Positions 49,524-58,329 of a stretch of 64,000 bases of DNA are shown one piece after another. How positions within the stretch are numbered: position 1 is the first letter of the stretch; each line of letters opens with the position of its first letter. Below the pieces are notes generated by a model, which was given only the letters and a program-made list of their open reading frames with translations, did no database searches and was not told the DNA's origin. The translations under genes were made by a program, and so were the position numbers. Origin of the DNA: Pectinatus sottacetonis (GTDB lineage: Bacteria > Bacillota > Negativicutes > Selenomonadales > Selenomonadaceae); the NCBI RefSeq assembly GCF_015732155.1, contig NZ_WIQK01000001.1:282501-346500 (forward strand), written 5' to 3'.

Positions 49524-49599
49524 GGTGGCGGCGCACGGATTTGAACCGCGGACACTGCGGGTATGAACCGCATGCTCTAGCCAACTGAGCTACGCCGCC
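49524..49599 (-). tRNA. tRNA-Met (CAT, elongator)
   Basis: Cloverleaf starting GGCGGCGTAGCTCAG with anticodon CAT and encoded CCA. The paired acceptor end (GGCGGCG/CGCCGCC) marks the elongator form. Last gene of the tRNA cluster. Confidence 0.96.
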
Positions 49600-49610
49600 A
49601 CATTTTTTTC

Positions 49611-49686
49611 TGGAGCTGATGACCAGGATTGAACTGGTGACCTTATCCTTACCAAGGATACGCTCTGCCGACTGAGCTACATCAGC
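49611..49686 (-). tRNA. tRNA-Thr (GGT)
   Basis: Cloverleaf starting GCTGATGTAGCTCAG, anticodon loop CTTGGTAA giving GGT, CCA encoded at 49611-49613. Confidence 0.96.
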
Positions 49687-49690
49687 ATAT

Positions 49691-49766
<76 letters not shown>

Positions 49767-49770
49767 ATAT

Positions 49771-49846
49771 TGGAGCTGACGAGAGGACTTGAACCTCCAA
49801 CCTGCTGATTACAAATCAGCTGCTCTGCCAATTGAGCTACATCAGC
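49771..49846 (-). tRNA. tRNA-Thr (TGT)
   Basis: Cloverleaf starting GCTGATGTAGCTCAA, anticodon TGT, CCA encoded. Its body is close to the tRNA-Thr (GGT) gene nearby, suggesting local duplication. Confidence 0.96.
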
Positions 49847-49880
49847 CTGTTCAGTTTTTTCAATCGGTCACTGATATAAG

Positions 49881-49909
49881 ATGTTACCACATTCTAACTC
49901 ATTTGTAAA
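49881..49909 (-). promoter_or_regulatory. Promoter of the four-gene tRNA cluster
   Basis: Minus-strand TTTACA (complement of 49904-49909), 17 bp, TAACAT (complement of 49881-49886), 35 bp before tRNA-Thr (TGT). Confidence 0.6.
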
Positions 49910-49943
49910 GAACTTTTTTTATTTTATAAAGCACTTTTACAAA

Positions 49944-50020
49944 TGGTCGGGATGACAGGATTCGAACCTGCGACCTCATCGTCCCGAACGATGCGCGCTA
50001 CCAAGCTGTGCTACATCCCG
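49944..50020 (-). tRNA. tRNA-Pro (CGG)
   Basis: 77-nt cloverleaf starting CGGGATGTAGCACAG; anticodon loop TTCGGGA gives CGG. CCA encoded. Separated from the other four tRNAs by about 100 bp holding a promoter. Confidence 0.95.
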
Positions 50021-50035
50021 TTGGAAACAAAATAT

Positions 50036-50064
50036 ATTATACCTTTTTTATTTTAAAAATGCAA
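50036..50064 (-). promoter_or_regulatory. Promoter of tRNA-Pro
   Basis: Minus-strand TTGCAT (complement of 50059-50064), 17 bp, TATAAT (complement of 50036-50041). Confidence 0.6.
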
Positions 50065-50167
50065 TACTTTTTTTCATTTTTTTTCATCTGTAAAATTAAT
50101 AATAACTATTATGCTTTTTAAAAAACTAAAATATTATTTATATTATAATTATGAATAGACTAATATA

Positions 50168-50196
50168 TTGTCTATAGCTAATTTATTATATATAAT
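50168..50196 (+). promoter_or_regulatory. Promoter of the sufCB (SMS-like) pair
   Basis: TTGTCT (50168-50173), 17 bp, TATAAT (50191-50196). A 6-bp inverted repeat ATAGAC/GTCTAT (50155-50160, 50170-50175) overlaps the -35 and could bind an Rrf2/IscR-type regulator. Confidence 0.65.
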
Positions 50197-50253
50197 ATAT
50201 TTATTACTTATTTTATAAATAAACTTCCACATAATAAATTTAGGAGATATGTT

Positions 50254-50982
50254 ATGCTAAAATTAAATAATTTGTCTTTTACTGTAAAAGACGAAAAGGG
50301 CTCTAAGGAAATACTAAAAAATATCAATCTAAATATAGATGATAAAAAAACTATCGTAATAACAGGTCCTAATGGCGGAGGTAAATCAACTCTTGCTAAA
50401 ATAATCATGGGAATAGAAAAGCCTACCTCTGGTGAAATAATATTTAACGGCACAAATATAACCGACTGGGATATAACAAAACGTGCCCAGACAGGAATAA
50501 GTTTCGCTTTTCAACAACCTATACGTTTTAAGGGTATAACAGTTAAGGAACTTTTATCACTAGCTGCTGGAGAAGAACTAACTACTAAGGGAGCTTGTGA
50601 ATATTTGCTTGAGGTAGGATTATGTGCCGCTGATTATGTAGGAAGAGATGTTGACACCTCTCTTTCCGGTGGGGAAATAAAACGTATAGAAATAGCTACT
50701 ATACTAGCCCGAAAATCTACTAAATTGGCTATTTTTGATGAACCTGAAGCAGGTATTGATCTTTGGAGTTTCCAAAAGCTCATACAAGTCTTTGAAAAAA
50801 TGCATAATACACATCACACTATTGTAATCATCTCACATCAGGAAAGAATATTAAATATTGCCGATGAAATTATTCTTATAGCTGATGGACATGTAGAACA
50901 AATTGGTAAAAAAGACGTAATCATTCCTCGATTAGTATCTATTGCCGGAAGCTGTGACATATATAAAGGAGTGGATAAATAA
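50254..50982 (+). CDS. sufC: SufC/SmsC-type Fe-S assembly ATPase
   Basis: 242 aa soluble ABC ATPase. Walker A GPNGGGKST at about 43-51, signature LSGGEIKR, Walker B LAIFDEPEAGIDLWSF, then the H-loop SHQER. The IDLWSF segment after Walker B is typical of SufC rather than import ATPases. Forms a complex with the SufB-like scaffold encoded next. AGGAGAT precedes the ATG. Confidence 0.92.
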   Translation: MLKLNNLSFTVKDEKGSKEILKNINLNIDDKKTIVITGPNGGGKSTLAKIIMGIEKPTSGEIIFNGTNITDWDITKRAQTGISFAFQQPIRFKGITVKELLSLAAGEELTTKGACEYLLEVGLCAADYVGRDVDTSLSGGEIKRIEIATILARKSTKLAIFDEPEAGIDLWSFQKLIQVFEKMHNTHHTIVIISHQERILNIADEIILIADGHVEQIGKKDVIIPRLVSIAGSCDIYKGVDK

Positions 50983-51914
50983 TGGAACAAAAACTTAATG
51001 ACAGTGAACGTCAGTTACTGGAAACAATTTCTGGTTTGACAAATTTACCTAATGGTGCTTATAACATACGGCTGAATGGTACGCCCTTTGTCCGTGCTTC
51101 CAGTGATAATATAACTATTACCAAAAAAACTGATGGCAAGGATGGCATTGATATAAACATAAAATCTGGAACCAAAAATGAAAAAGTATATATTCCTGTT
51201 ATCATGGATAAATCTGGACAGTCTGAATTGGTTTATAATGACTTTTATATTGGAGATAACTGTGATGTAACTATTATTGCCGGCTGCGGTATAAATAACT
51301 GTGGTAGCCATGATTCACAGCATGATGGTATTCATTCATTCTATGTAGGGAAAAATTCCCGAGTAAAGTACATAGAAAAACATTTTGGTGAAGGTGGTGG
51401 CACTGGGGAAAAAATTATGAATCCTACTACAATCGTAAATATAGAAGAAAATGGCTACATGGAAATGGAATCAACACAAATCCGTGGTATCAATTCCACT
51501 AAACGCATAACTAATGCCCGCGTTAACAAAAATGCCACTTTTATTGTAAAAGAAAAACTTCTAACCCATGAATCACAATATGCTGAAAGTGACTTTCAGG
51601 TAGATCTGGATGGGCAGAATTCAAGTGCTAATGTTGTATCACGTGCTGTAGCACAGGATAAATCACGGCAATTGTTTACTGCTAAAATTTATGGAAATAA
51701 CAAATGCCATGGTCATTCGGAATGTGATGCTATAATAATGGATGAAGCACATATAGCTGCAGTTCCTGAAATAAAGGCAAATGATCCTGGAGCTAATTTA
51801 ATCCACGAAGCAGCCATTGGGAAAATAGCCGGTGAACAACTTATAAAATTAATGTCTTTAGGACTAACGGAAAAAGAAGCTGAACAACATATAATTGCTG
51901 GATTTTTAAAATGA
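50982..51914 (+). CDS. sufB: SufB/SufD-family Fe-S scaffold protein, minimal form (SmsB)
   Basis: 310 aa, much shorter than SufB or SufD (about 420-470). The beta-helix core (VYIPVIMDKSGQSELVYNDFYIGDNCDVTIIAGCGI onwards) and the C-terminal SufBD region (CHGHSECDAIIMDEAHIAAVPEI, HEAAIGKI) are present. Paired only with SufC, with no sufS, sufU or sufD nearby, it fits the minimal two-gene SMS-type system known from archaea and some anaerobes. Its start overlaps the sufC stop by one base. Confidence 0.9.
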   Translation: MEQKLNDSERQLLETISGLTNLPNGAYNIRLNGTPFVRASSDNITITKKTDGKDGIDINIKSGTKNEKVYIPVIMDKSGQSELVYNDFYIGDNCDVTIIAGCGINNCGSHDSQHDGIHSFYVGKNSRVKYIEKHFGEGGGTGEKIMNPTTIVNIEENGYMEMESTQIRGINSTKRITNARVNKNATFIVKEKLLTHESQYAESDFQVDLDGQNSSANVVSRAVAQDKSRQLFTAKIYGNNKCHGHSECDAIIMDEAHIAAVPEIKANDPGANLIHEAAIGKIAGEQLIKLMSLGLTEKEAEQHIIAGFLK

Positions 51915-51967
51915 CTACTTAGCTATGTGATTTGAATTATTATCCAATATATTTTTTATTTTCATTT

Positions 51968-51999
51968 TGACAGAAGGTCCTTTTCTTCTGTCATTTTTT
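51968..51999 (+). terminator. Terminator after sufB
   Basis: Stem TGACAGAA (51968-51975) with TTCTGTCA (51986-51993), then T6. The remaining sequence to 52185 is AT-rich with nothing recognisable. Confidence 0.85.
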
Positions 52000-52185
52000 T
52001 ATTATCTGATAGTGTATTAAAAAAAATCTTTATCTAAATCACGCACAAAATCATAATTACCGTATAAATACAGTAAAATATAATAATTAAAAAAGAAACT
52101 TTTTCATTATATTTTATAATATTTTTTGTTTTCTTGTGGAAATAAAGTAATAATCAATATTACTTTATTTTTTATGAATGTAATA

Positions 52186-52214
52186 TTGCAAACATATTTT
52201 TTTTTCGTTATAAT
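52186..52214 (+). promoter_or_regulatory. Promoter of ilvA
   Basis: TTGCAA (52186-52191), 17 bp, TATAAT (52209-52214), 60 bp before the ilvA start. A short CCGA/TCGG hairpin lies in the leader. Confidence 0.7.
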
Positions 52215-52274
52215 GATTTTTACCGACTTTAAATCGGATGTTCATTTTAAAGTACATATTATAGGAGAAATCAT

Positions 52275-53531
52275 ATGGAAAAAGAAGCAGCAAAACAAAC
52301 CACTTTAAACCCGGAAGAAATTGTCAAAAAAACATCTATTGCCGATGTCTACAGAGCAGCTAAACAGCTCGATGGCATAACACGTCATACCAGATTAATT
52401 TATAGTGAATATTTTTCACAAATATCTCATAATGAAATTTACATAAAACCCGAAAACTTACAAAAAACGGGCTCTTTTAAATTACGCGGTGCTTACAATT
52501 GTATAAGTCAACTCTCACATAACGAAAAAGCACGTGGCGTAATAGCCGCTTCTGCTGGCAACCATGCCCAGGGAGTTGCCTATGCAGCACAAAAGCTGAA
52601 GCTAAAAGCTGTCATCGTTATGCCTGCCACTACCCCTATTTTAAAAGTCGAAGCCACACGTGCTTATGGCGCAGAAGTTGTCCTCTATGGTGATAATTAT
52701 GATGATGCCTGCGCTAAAGCATATGAACTTGAAAAAAAACATGGTTATGTTTTCATTCATCCATTTAATAATCTGGAAGTATTATTAGGACAGGGTACAA
52801 CAGCACTGGAAATCATTGACAATTTAAAAGATGTTGACATCATTCTTGTTCCAATAGGTGGAGGTGGCTTTGCCAGCGGCACAGCACTGGCAGCAAAACT
52901 AGTAAACCCAACTATAAAAGTCATTGGTGTAGAACCTGAAGGTGCTGCCTGTATGAAAGCTTCATTACAAGCAGGAAAAATAGTAACTCTACCATCAGTT
53001 GATACCGTAGCAGAAGGCACAGCCGTAAAAACACCAGGAGAATTAACCTTTGCTTTTATAAAAAAATATGTTGATGAAATAATAACCGTTTCCGAGCTAG
53101 AAATAATGTCTGCTCTTCTATCATTAATTGAAAAACACAAGCTGATTGCAGAAGGGGCTGGAGTGTTATCTTTAGCCGCTTTGCAACGACTATCCTGTAA
53201 AAATAAAAAAATTGCTGCTATTGTGAGCGGTGGTAATATAGATATATCTACTATATCTGCTTTAATTGACAAGGCTCTGGTTGCTCGTGGTCGTGTATTT
53301 TGTTTTAGTGTTAAGCTTCCTGATAAACCAGGTCAACTCTTAGCAATATCACAAATCTTATCTGACCTTAATGCCAATGTCATTCATCTGGATCATAATC
53401 AGGCTAAGGTAACCGACAGTTTTGAAAAAGTATTATTAGAAGTAACTGTAGAAACACATAATAGCAATCATATCAGTCAAATAACCGAAACCTTAAAAAA
53501 ATATGGCTTTCAAATATCTAAAGTATATTGA
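52275..53531 (+). CDS. ilvA: Threonine ammonia-lyase (catabolic-type length, C-terminal ACT domain)
   Basis: Deaminates threonine to 2-oxobutyrate with PLP. 418 aa. The PLP lysine is in TGSFKLRGAYN (about residue 73). The glycine loop PIGGGGFASG and SGGNIDIS bind the cofactor phosphate. A C-terminal ACT-like domain (about 340-418, VKLPDKPGQLLAISQIL) suggests allosteric control. This one-ACT layout is that of the TdcB/IlvA-short group. The 2-oxobutyrate can feed propionate formation or isoleucine. Single-gene unit. Confidence 0.94.
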   Translation: MEKEAAKQTTLNPEEIVKKTSIADVYRAAKQLDGITRHTRLIYSEYFSQISHNEIYIKPENLQKTGSFKLRGAYNCISQLSHNEKARGVIAASAGNHAQGVAYAAQKLKLKAVIVMPATTPILKVEATRAYGAEVVLYGDNYDDACAKAYELEKKHGYVFIHPFNNLEVLLGQGTTALEIIDNLKDVDIILVPIGGGGFASGTALAAKLVNPTIKVIGVEPEGAACMKASLQAGKIVTLPSVDTVAEGTAVKTPGELTFAFIKKYVDEIITVSELEIMSALLSLIEKHKLIAEGAGVLSLAALQRLSCKNKKIAAIVSGGNIDISTISALIDKALVARGRVFCFSVKLPDKPGQLLAISQILSDLNANVIHLDHNQAKVTDSFEKVLLEVTVETHNSNHISQITETLKKYGFQISKVY

Positions 53532-53546
53532 TAATCGTTTCTTATT

Positions 53547-53595
53547 AAAAATCGTCAGAAGTGCATTTACTGTAGCTCCTGACGATTTTTATTGT
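53547..53595 (+). terminator. Terminator after ilvA
   Basis: Perfect 12-bp stem AAAAATCGTCAG (53547-53558) with 53579-53590, ending in T5. Confidence 0.88.
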
Positions 53596-54100
53596 TGCTT
53601 ATATTTCTTTAATATAAGAAATGGTCAATTATAGATAAAATCATATACATATCAAGTCAAAAGGATAAACAGGAAATATACAATAAATCCTGCTTGCTAT
53701 CATTTTTTTTTATAACTATTAGTGATTTTATTTATAGCATAAGATAATAAGTACAACATTGCTTAAATTGTGTATATTATGATATAATTTAATCAAATAT
53801 AATATATTAAAATTATGTGAAAATTTATACTTATCAAATATATACAAGTATACTTATATAATATATTTATTCAACTATTGGTTTATTAATGCAATCCCAA
53901 TCATCTAAACATATTGCATAGCTCTAACAAATATTTCATTATAAATCAATACTGCCTTTATTTTAAATAATTTATCATAATATAAAGTAATATTTTAATC
54001 AATACAATGCAAATTAAAATATTATTTACAACACAATTCCCAAAGGAAGAGGTGAAAACTACCGCTTAAAATATTCATATATTTTTAAGTAGTAGATATC
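53596..54100. other. Intergenic region upstream of the AraC regulator
   Basis: About 500 bp, extremely AT-rich. No gene or stable RNA recognised. A ribosome-site-like AAAGGAAGAG at 54041-54050 is followed by a five-codon frame (GTG AAA ACT ACC GCT, then stop), which could be a leader peptide but is too short to support. Confidence 0.4.
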
Positions 54101-54982
54101 ATGGAACAAGAAAAATCTAACAAAAACTATTCAACTAATAATTTTGCTTTTCCCATAGAACTGCATTATGTAGATTTTCATCATCCTAATTTTACTATGC
54201 CCTTCCACTGGCATGGTGAATATGAGATTCTCTATTTACTAAAAGGAAAATTTCTTTTTTCTCTTAATGAAGACAAACTTGAGGTTTCAGCTGGTGATAT
54301 AATATTCATTCATGACGATGTTATACATGGAGGTATCCCTCAATCCGATGATTGTATATACGAATACATTGTTTTTGATATGAAAAAATTATTAAATCAT
54401 AATATAAAATATTATGATTTAATAATTGATATACTTAATCATAAACTCCATATAAACAATTATTTCAATTCACAAAAAACTTCTATACAAAAAATAATTA
54501 AACCGCTTTTTAATGCTCTGAGAGAAAAACCACCAGGTTATGAATTTATAACACTTGGTATGCTCTATATGTTTATGGGAACAATACTAAAAAATAAGCT
54601 TTACCACCCAGCAAATAATTATGCTATTGCGATAAGCCGACATCATATCTATCAAATAAAACAAGCTTTCCAACTTATAGAACAGGCCTATGACACACCT
54701 ATTACGCTCAGAGATCTAGCTAAAGCAGCAGGATTTTCTACCAACTATTTTTGTAAATTTTTTCAAAAAATGACCAATCACACTCCTATAGATTATTTGA
54801 ACTATTACCGCATTGACAGGGCATGTCTAAAACTAATATCTTCGAATACCTCTATAAAGCAAATAGCATTATCATGTGGTTTTAATGATTTAAGTTACTT
54901 TATAAAAACCTTTAAAAAATACAGAGGAATGTCACCCCGTAAATATCAAAAAAGCTGCAATATAAAAAAATTAGTTCAATGA
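54101..54982 (+). CDS. AraC-family transcriptional regulator
   Basis: 293 aa. An N-terminal cupin-like sensor (PFHWHGEYEILYLLKGKF, GDIIFIHDDVIHGG) and a C-terminal double helix-turn-helix (about 190-290; TLRDLAKAAGFSTNYFCKFFQKM and IKQIALSCGFNDLSYFIKTFKKYRGMSPRKY, split by one helix). Such proteins usually activate sugar or stress genes. It stands alone, so no target can be read from context. No good ribosome site precedes the ATG. Confidence 0.92.
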   Translation: MEQEKSNKNYSTNNFAFPIELHYVDFHHPNFTMPFHWHGEYEILYLLKGKFLFSLNEDKLEVSAGDIIFIHDDVIHGGIPQSDDCIYEYIVFDMKKLLNHNIKYYDLIIDILNHKLHINNYFNSQKTSIQKIIKPLFNALREKPPGYEFITLGMLYMFMGTILKNKLYHPANNYAIAISRHHIYQIKQAFQLIEQAYDTPITLRDLAKAAGFSTNYFCKFFQKMTNHTPIDYLNYYRIDRACLKLISSNTSIKQIALSCGFNDLSYFIKTFKKYRGMSPRKYQKSCNIKKLVQ

Positions 54983-55035
54983 ATAGCAATATTCATTGGA
55001 ACATACTCATCTTGCGACAAAATTTATTTTACGAC

Positions 55036-55073
55036 AATAAGGACTTCTGTTTAAATAAACAGAAGTCCTTATT
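55036..55073. terminator. Bidirectional terminator between the AraC gene and yqeY
   Basis: Perfect 18-bp inverted repeat (55036-55053 with 55056-55073) around two bases. Flanks are A/T rich on both sides, so it can serve both convergent genes. Confidence 0.88.
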
Positions 55074-55096
55074 ATTTTACAAAACATACTATTCAG

Positions 55097-55543
55097 CTAT
55101 TGAGCCAAAGTTTCCCGAACAATGTTATTGACCAGTTTACCATCAGCCTTGCCCTTTACATCAGGCATAAGTTCCTTCATAACTTTGCCCATATCCTTAG
55201 AACCTGCTGCTCCAATTTTCTTTATAGTACATTTCACCAACGTCCGAATTTCATCTTCTGACATTTGTTTTGGCAAATATGGCATTATTACAGCAATTTC
55301 TGCTTTAGTTTTTTCCACCAAATCATCCCTATTGCCTTTTTTAAACTCTTCAAGAGAATCTTGCCGCATTTTAAGTTCCCTACCTATAATGCCAATTACT
55401 CCTGCATCATCAAGATCCGTTTTGCCGTCAATTTCAGCTTTACGTATCGCTGAACGCATCGAACGAATGACAGTAAGACGATCTGTTTGTCTAGCCTTCA
55501 TAGCTTCTTTCATATCTGCCATGAGCCTATCCTTAATAGACAT
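55097..55543 (-). CDS. yqeY: GatB/YqeY-domain protein
   Basis: 148 aa, the usual size. All-helical YqeY fold with DLVEKTKAEIAVIMPYLPKQMSEDEI and a C-terminal DMGKVMKELMPDVKGKADGKLV motif resembling the GatB tail domain, which binds tRNA in GatCAB. Its exact role is unknown. It follows rpsU by 17 bp, a conserved neighbour in Firmicutes. Confidence 0.93.
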   Translation of the reverse strand: MSIKDRLMADMKEAMKARQTDRLTVIRSMRSAIRKAEIDGKTDLDDAGVIGIIGRELKMRQDSLEEFKKGNRDDLVEKTKAEIAVIMPYLPKQMSEDEIRTLVKCTIKKIGAAGSKDMGKVMKELMPDVKGKADGKLVNNIVRETLAQ

Positions 55544-55560
55544 TCTCTTACCTCCGCGTT

Positions 55561-55740
55561 TTAAGCTTTATATCTGCGTTTGCGAGCAGCTTCAGATTTT
55601 TTCTTACGTTTTACGCTAGGTTTTTCATAATGCTCACGTTTTCTTACTTCAGCGAGGGTACCAGCCTTTTGACAAGTACGTTTAAACCGACGAAGCGCAC
55701 TATCAATTGTTTCGTTTTTTCCAACTTTAACTTCTGACAT
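55561..55740 (-). CDS. rpsU: 30S ribosomal protein S21
   Basis: 59 aa, beginning [20 protein letters not shown] and ending in a lysine/arginine-rich helix ([13 protein letters not shown]). Basic, ordinary length. Helps 30S subunits bind mRNA. Between the HIT gene and yqeY. Confidence 0.96.
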   Translation of the reverse strand: MSEVKVGKNETIDSALRRFKRTCQKAGTLAEVRKREHYEKPSVKRKKKSEAARKRRYKA

Positions 55741-55834
55741 CTATATCTTCCCTCCCCTCCACACGCTATGGGAGTGTATTTGTTTGGTACACCAAGATAT
55801 TATAACTGAAAAGTAGCATAATTGTCAATAATAA

Positions 55835-56182
55835 TTACCCTGGCGGCCATTGCATAGATCTGCCCCCAATAAGATGAAAATGCAGATGATTCACTGTCTG
55901 ACCACCCTGAACCCCTGTATTTATAACCACACGAAAACCATCAGCAGCAATATTATAGTCCTCTGCCAACTTAGGAATTATATCAACAGTTATATGGGCT
56001 ACTATTTCCTTATCAGCAGCTGTGGTGTCATTAAGACTTTTTATATGCTTCTTAGGTATTATAAGAATATGTACAGGAGCTTGTGGTTCTAAATCTTTAA
56101 AAGCTACAGCTATATCATCCTCATATACTATACTGGATGGTATTTTCTTAGCTGCTATCTTGCAAAAAATACAATCAGACAT
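55835..56182 (-). CDS. HIT-family nucleotide-binding protein (HinT-like)
   Basis: 115 aa. Small purine phosphoramidase fold: CIFCKIAAKKIPSSIVYEDD at the start, FKDLEPQAPVHILIIPKKH, and the histidine triad HLHFHLIGG near residue 100. Hydrolyses adenosine phosphoramidates in characterised relatives. Member of the mtaB-HIT-rpsU-yqeY order. Confidence 0.95.
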   Translation of the reverse strand: MSDCIFCKIAAKKIPSSIVYEDDIAVAFKDLEPQAPVHILIIPKKHIKSLNDTTAADKEIVAHITVDIIPKLAEDYNIAADGFRVVINTGVQGGQTVNHLHFHLIGGRSMQWPPG

Positions 56183-56261
56183 AACAACACCCCCGTTCGA
56201 GGAAAAATCCTATGTATTACTAGTTCTGTTTTAATTTTATAATCCCTTCCTTTTACAAAAA

Positions 56262-57551
56262 TTAATTTTCTCCCCAAAGACCATCTTTATAAGACTTTAT
56301 CATTTTTAGAGAATATATTTCACCTTTTTTTATTTTTTTGTCAGTATATACTTTTATATAATTGCCAGTATGTCCGTCAACAATACCATCGTTCTCCTGC
56401 TCAACTAAAACATCTAATGATTTCCCAATAAATTGTGCATAAAACTGACTGGATTTTTCTTTACTAAGTTTTTGTAATTCATGCACCCGCTGCTTTTTTA
56501 CACCTTCAGCTACTTGATTATCCATAGCAGCGGCAGGCGTTCCCCTCCTCTTGGAATAAGGAAAAGCGTGTATACGGCAGATAGGCAGGCTTTTGATATA
56601 TTCCAGACTATGGACAAATTGCGCATCTGTTTCTCCTGGAAAACCAGCAATAACATCCGTTGATATCGCAATATCAGGAACATGTTTTGTAATTTTTTTC
56701 AATAGTTCAGCAAAATCTTGAATACTGTAATGTCTGTTCATAGCTTTTAATATTTCGTTATCTCCTGCTTGCAGCGGTAAATGCAAATGATGGGCAAAAT
56801 GTCTGTTATTTACAAGCAACTCCAACAATTTATCTGACACTTCTATTGATTCCAAAGATCCCAAGCGAAGTCTTTTCAGTCCCTTTAGTGAAAGAACTAC
56901 TTCTACTGCATCAGCCAAAGTAATATCTTCCGGCAAATCACGCCCGTATGCCCCCAAATGTATCCCTGACAATACTATTTCATGGAATTGATTGTTTATA
57001 AGTTTATCAGCCTCTTTTATTATACTATTCAGACTACGCGAACGTAACGGTCCTCGGGCATAAGGAATTATACAATAAGAACAAAAATTATTACATCCAT
57101 CCTGGATTTTTAAAAAAGCCCTGGTTCTCGACTGCATACCAAACATGGGAATATCTTCAAACTCATGCTCATGCATAATATCTTTTACATCAGAAATAAC
57201 TGTCTTACCTACAGCTGCCTTTTCTACCACATCAACAATATTTTTACGTTCATTAGTCCCAATTACAGCCTTGACCCCATCTATCTTTTTTATTTCTTTC
57301 GGTGCCAACTGTGCATAACATCCTGTCACTGCCACTACCGCATCATTATTTAAATGATTAGCCCGACGAATCAGCTGCCTGGATTTTTTTTCTCCTAAAT
57401 GCGTAACGGAACAGGTGTTAATTATATAAACATCTGCCTTTTCTGTAAAATCAACGACATCGTATCCTCTCTGCCTGAAAAGTCCTGCTATAGTTTCTGT
57501 TTCAAATTGATTTACCTTACATCCTAATGTAGTAAGTGCTACTTTAGCCAT
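56262..57551 (-). CDS. mtaB: tRNA t6A37 methylthiotransferase MtaB
   Basis: Radical SAM enzyme converting t6A to ms2t6A at position 37. 429 aa. An N-terminal methylthiotransferase domain with cysteines at CKVNQFETET, NTCSV and GCYAQ binds one Fe-S cluster. The radical SAM motif is CNNFCSYC, and a C-terminal TRAM domain (about 360-425) binds tRNA. Full length. Confidence 0.96.
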   Translation of the reverse strand: MAKVALTTLGCKVNQFETETIAGLFRQRGYDVVDFTEKADVYIINTCSVTHLGEKKSRQLIRRANHLNNDAVVAVTGCYAQLAPKEIKKIDGVKAVIGTNERKNIVDVVEKAAVGKTVISDVKDIMHEHEFEDIPMFGMQSRTRAFLKIQDGCNNFCSYCIIPYARGPLRSRSLNSIIKEADKLINNQFHEIVLSGIHLGAYGRDLPEDITLADAVEVVLSLKGLKRLRLGSLESIEVSDKLLELLVNNRHFAHHLHLPLQAGDNEILKAMNRHYSIQDFAELLKKITKHVPDIAISTDVIAGFPGETDAQFVHSLEYIKSLPICRIHAFPYSKRRGTPAAAMDNQVAEGVKKQRVHELQKLSKEKSSQFYAQFIGKSLDVLVEQENDGIVDGHTGNYIKVYTDKKIKKGEIYSLKMIKSYKDGLWGEN

Positions 57552-57591
57552 AAATAACCCTTTCCTTATATAAAATAAAAATATTTATAAT

Positions 57592-58329
57592 TTAACTGCC
57601 TAAGTCCCCTTTTTCATATTGCAGTATTGACAAAGCAGCAACTGCTGCTGTTTCTGTACGCAATATACGCTTTCCCAGGGAAACACTTTCTATCTTCTTG
57701 GTGCGGCATATCTCTATTTCCTCTGCTGTAAATCCACCTTCCGGTCCGATCAACACTAAATAACCATTTTTCTTATTATGTGTTTGAAGATATTGCTTAA
57801 AAGATATATTTGCTTCACTCTCATAACACACACAGGCAGCATATCCGCTTATATGGTTAAGTCCCTCACTCAGGTTTGTAATTGGTACAATTTCCGGTAT
57901 AGTACTTCTACCACATTGTTTTGCTGCCTCTTTAGCTGTCTTTTGCCATTTTTGACATCGTTTTTCTTTCTTGGCAGCATCATATTTTACAACGCAATTT
58001 TGACTTTCCACAGGTATAATACATGTTATCCCCAGCTCAACTGCCTTTTGCACAATATAGTCCATCTTATCACCCTTAGGCAGGCACTGCATCAAAGTTA
58101 TATTTACTGATGATTCGTTTTCAGCTTTATCCATCCATTCAACAAAATCCAAGTCCACTTTCTGTGGTCCACAATCAGCAATACTTGTTCTAGCTATTCT
58201 TCCCTCTTTATCAACTACTGTAATATATTGTCCCGGTTTTGACCGCATAGCATAAAGTAAATGAGCTGCATCATCACCGGTGATTATTATCTTTTTTTCC
58301 ATTTTTCTATCAATAAATAAACGGCGCAT
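57592..58329 (-). CDS. rsmE: 16S rRNA (uracil-1498-N3)-methyltransferase RsmE
   Basis: 245 aa. An N-terminal PUA-like domain (RRLFIDRKMEKKIIITGDDAAHL) and a SPOUT-class trefoil-knot domain with IGPEGGFTAEEI and LGKRILRTETAAVAAL, the SAM-binding knot. Start overlaps the prmA stop. Usual order prmA-rsmE-mtaB. Confidence 0.96.
   Translation of the reverse strand: MRRLFIDRKMEKKIIITGDDAAHLLYAMRSKPGQYITVVDKEGRIARTSIADCGPQKVDLDFVEWMDKAENESSVNITLMQCLPKGDKMDYIVQKAVELGITCIIPVESQNCVVKYDAAKKEKRCQKWQKTAKEAAKQCGRSTIPEIVPITNLSEGLNHISGYAACVCYESEANISFKQYLQTHNKKNGYLVLIGPEGGFTAEEIEICRTKKIESVSLGKRILRTETAAVAALSILQYEKGDLGS

Noticed and set aside
52126-52308. 60-aa frame across the ilvA leader
   Set aside because: It overlaps the ilvA promoter and start in another frame; hydrophobic low-complexity sequence without a ribosome site.
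52757-53272. 171-aa minus-strand frame
   Set aside because: Antisense to ilvA, which has a full set of family motifs and its own promoter.
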